From: Actinomycetota bacterium
GTDB taxonomy: Bacteria; Actinomycetota; Actinomycetes; Actinomycetales; Dermatophilaceae
Assembly (NCBI GenBank): GCA_020161815.1
Contig: JAIUOP010000007.1
Coordinates: forward strand, 55,991 to 119,990
Direction of reading: 5' to 3'
DNA length: 64,000 nt
Positions 62,854 to 64,000 of this stretch are shown piece by piece. How positions within the stretch are numbered: position 1 is the first letter of the stretch; each line of letters opens with the position of its first letter. Below the pieces are notes generated by a model that saw only the letters and a program-made list of their open reading frames with translations, was not told the origin of the DNA and searched no databases. The translations under genes were made by a program, and so were the position numbers.

Positions 62854-63296
62854 TGCCCACGGGGCGGAGGACCGCCGAACGCGAGCCCGGCGCCTGGCCG
62901 CGACGCATTGCGCGCCTCCTCCTGGGCGCCTTCCTGGTCTTCGCCGGTGTCGCGCACCTGACGTTGGCGCGCGAGGAGTTCCGGGCCCAGGTGCCGCCAT
63001 GGATGCCGCTGGACACCGACCTCGTCGTCGTCGTGTCGGGCGTGGTCGAGATCGCGCTCGGGCTGGCCCTCTGGCTCTGGCGCGGATCGCTCATCGGATG
63101 GGTCGTTGCCGCCTTCTTCGTCGCGGTGTTCCCCGGCAACCTGTGGCAGTGGCTCGAAGGCCGGGATGCCTTCGGCCTGGACACCGATCGGGCGCGCTTC
63201 ATCCGGCTCTTCTTCCAGCCGGTGCTCATCGCGTGGGCGCTCTGGTGCACCGGCGCCTGGCGGAGCTGGCGTGCCACGCGCGAGCATCGACCGTAG
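62847..63296 (+). CDS. DoxX family membrane protein
   Basis: The 149-residue protein has four hydrophobic segments: IARLLLGAFLVFAGVAHLT, VVSGVVEIALGLALWL, GWVVAAFFVAVFPGNLWQW, and one near the C-terminus. DoxX proteins sit in the membrane and are linked to redox stress. ATG 62847 or 62853 (TGATG with the DUF427 stop) may start it. Confidence 0.85.
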   Translation: MVMPTGRRTAEREPGAWPRRIARLLLGAFLVFAGVAHLTLAREEFRAQVPPWMPLDTDLVVVVSGVVEIALGLALWLWRGSLIGWVVAAFFVAVFPGNLWQWLEGRDAFGLDTDRARFIRLFFQPVLIAWALWCTGAWRSWRATREHRP

Positions 63297-63331
63297 CGAC
63301 GCTGGACCCGTCGACAGAGGAGGTGTGCGCC

Positions 63332-63525
63332 ATGCGCCTGCGCTATGCGATCAACGTGACCATCGACGGGTGCGTCCACCACGAGGCCGGACTGCCGCCG
63401 GACGAGGAGTCGATGGCCTTCTGGACCGACGAGGTGGCCTCGGCGAGGGCGCTGCTGTGTGGCCGGCGGACCTATGAGCTGATGGAGTCCGCGTGGCGCC
63501 GGCCGGCCACGGGCCACCCTGCTGT
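63332..63525 (+). pseudogene. RibD C-terminal/dihydrofolate reductase-like N-terminal fragment
   Basis: A strong ribosome site (AGAGGAGGT) precedes ATG 63332. The first 65 residues (RLRYAINVTIDGC, then LLCGRRTYELMESAWR) match the start of RibD/DHFR-like reductases, normally about 190 residues. Around 63525 similarity stops and a different gene's 3' half follows in another frame. The ORF continues out of family to 63607. Confidence 0.75.
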
Positions 63526-63990
63526 CCGGGCTGCGCCAACGAGTCACCCTATGCCGCGCGGCCCGAGTCGATCTATTCGCTGGGCAAGCACCTCGAGGAG
63601 ACGATGACGATCGAGCTGGTGCGCTGGCATCCCGATCTCACCATCACGGCGCTGCGCTTCAGCAATGTCATGGACGTCGAGGACTATGCGGCCTTCGACG
63701 CCGACGCCCGCGCCCGCAAGTGGAACCTCTGGAGCTACATCGACGGACGCGACGGCGCCCTCGCGGTGGACTTGGCGCTGGGGCGGAGCGGGCCGGGGTT
63801 CGAGCGGTTCATCATCGCCTCACCCGACACCGTGATGACTCGGCCGAATGCCGAGCTGCTCGCGGAGGTCTTCCCCGACGTCGAGGTGCGCGGCGAGATC
63901 GGCGAGCACACGACGCTGCTGTCCATCGACAAGGCGCGGCAGCTGCTGGGCTACGACCCGCAGCACTCCTGGCGCGACGAGGTCCAGTAG
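63526..63990 (+). pseudogene. 3' half of an NAD-dependent epimerase/dehydratase
   Basis: From about 63540 the frame reads PESIYSLGKHLEETM, containing the YxxxK catalytic motif of extended SDR epimerases. Then come TITALRFSNVMDVEDYAAFD, YIDGRDGALAV and LLSIDKARQLLGYDPQHSWRD, an intact C-terminal half. The NAD-binding N-terminal half is missing. A GTG at 63493 opens the frame, but the product would be inactive. It directly abuts the truncated RibD-like gene, so one deletion likely joined the two. Confidence 0.8.
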
Positions 63991-64000
63991 GGCCGGGCGG

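Overview
The window is about 70% G+C DNA with dense, often overlapping genes (ATGA, GTGA and TGATG junctions). Many genes have a TANNNT -10 box six or seven bases before the start codon and no ribosome binding site, as expected for leaderless actinobacterial mRNAs. F420-type PPOX proteins, WS/DGAT, TspO-like proteins and the protein families overall point to an actinobacterium. Intrasporangiaceae (Janibacter/Knoellia-like) is my best guess, but it rests on impression only. I saw no rRNA, tRNA, IS element, phage or CRISPR array. The region reads as chromosomal with a few accessory patches.

Layout. 0-7 kb: an acyltransferase tail, a DUF411-multicopper oxidase copper pair, a SIMPL/TIGR01777 operon and a phospholipase D. 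7-18 kb: ROK regulator divergent from a DUF1479 oxygenase, an alpha/beta hydrolase, a GH13 enzyme, a sterol-desaturase-like/DUF2177 pair divergent from a TspO-like protein, a P-loop/ASCH pair and a frameshifted DUF559 gene. 18-25 kb: an ABC exporter whose ATPase is fused to an exported hydrolase, then an Asp-rich repeat peptide translationally coupled to a JmjC/ROX-type cupin oxygenase and a sucrase/ferredoxin-like protein. 25-40 kb: a PPK2 operon, AEC transporter, UbiB-family kinase, hydrolase, SDR, a PAP2-PAP2-lipid kinase operon, SelO, exonuclease III and a sigma factor fused to a zinc anti-sigma-like domain. 40-50 kb: class III aminotransferase, a RelA/SpoT-like synthetase, a ZIP transporter whose 5' end is tandemly duplicated, and a three-gene operon (WS/DGAT, acyl-ACP-reductase-like protein, SDR) that looks like a wax-ester pathway. 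50-64 kb: KatE catalase, an ACAD/PIG-L/methyltransferase/GT2 cluster, a hemerythrin protein, an SDR/PPOX group, a TetR-controlled MFS exporter, and two gene remnants joined by a deletion.

The most unusual signals are: (1) the 8-mer GTATGCCG/CGGCATAC, present at least 61 times with balanced orientation against roughly 2-3 expected, and using rare ATA and TAT codons; (2) the repeat-peptide/cupin/ferredoxin operon, whose cupin seems to start at CTG; (3) the reductase with an unrecognised 300-residue N-terminal region inside a wax-ester operon; (4) a family of about 50-bp palindromes that supply stop codons, or possibly start codons, to neighbouring genes; (5) an 18-bp direct-repeat operator at three promoters, with the 11-bp period typical of CarH/LitR light regulators.
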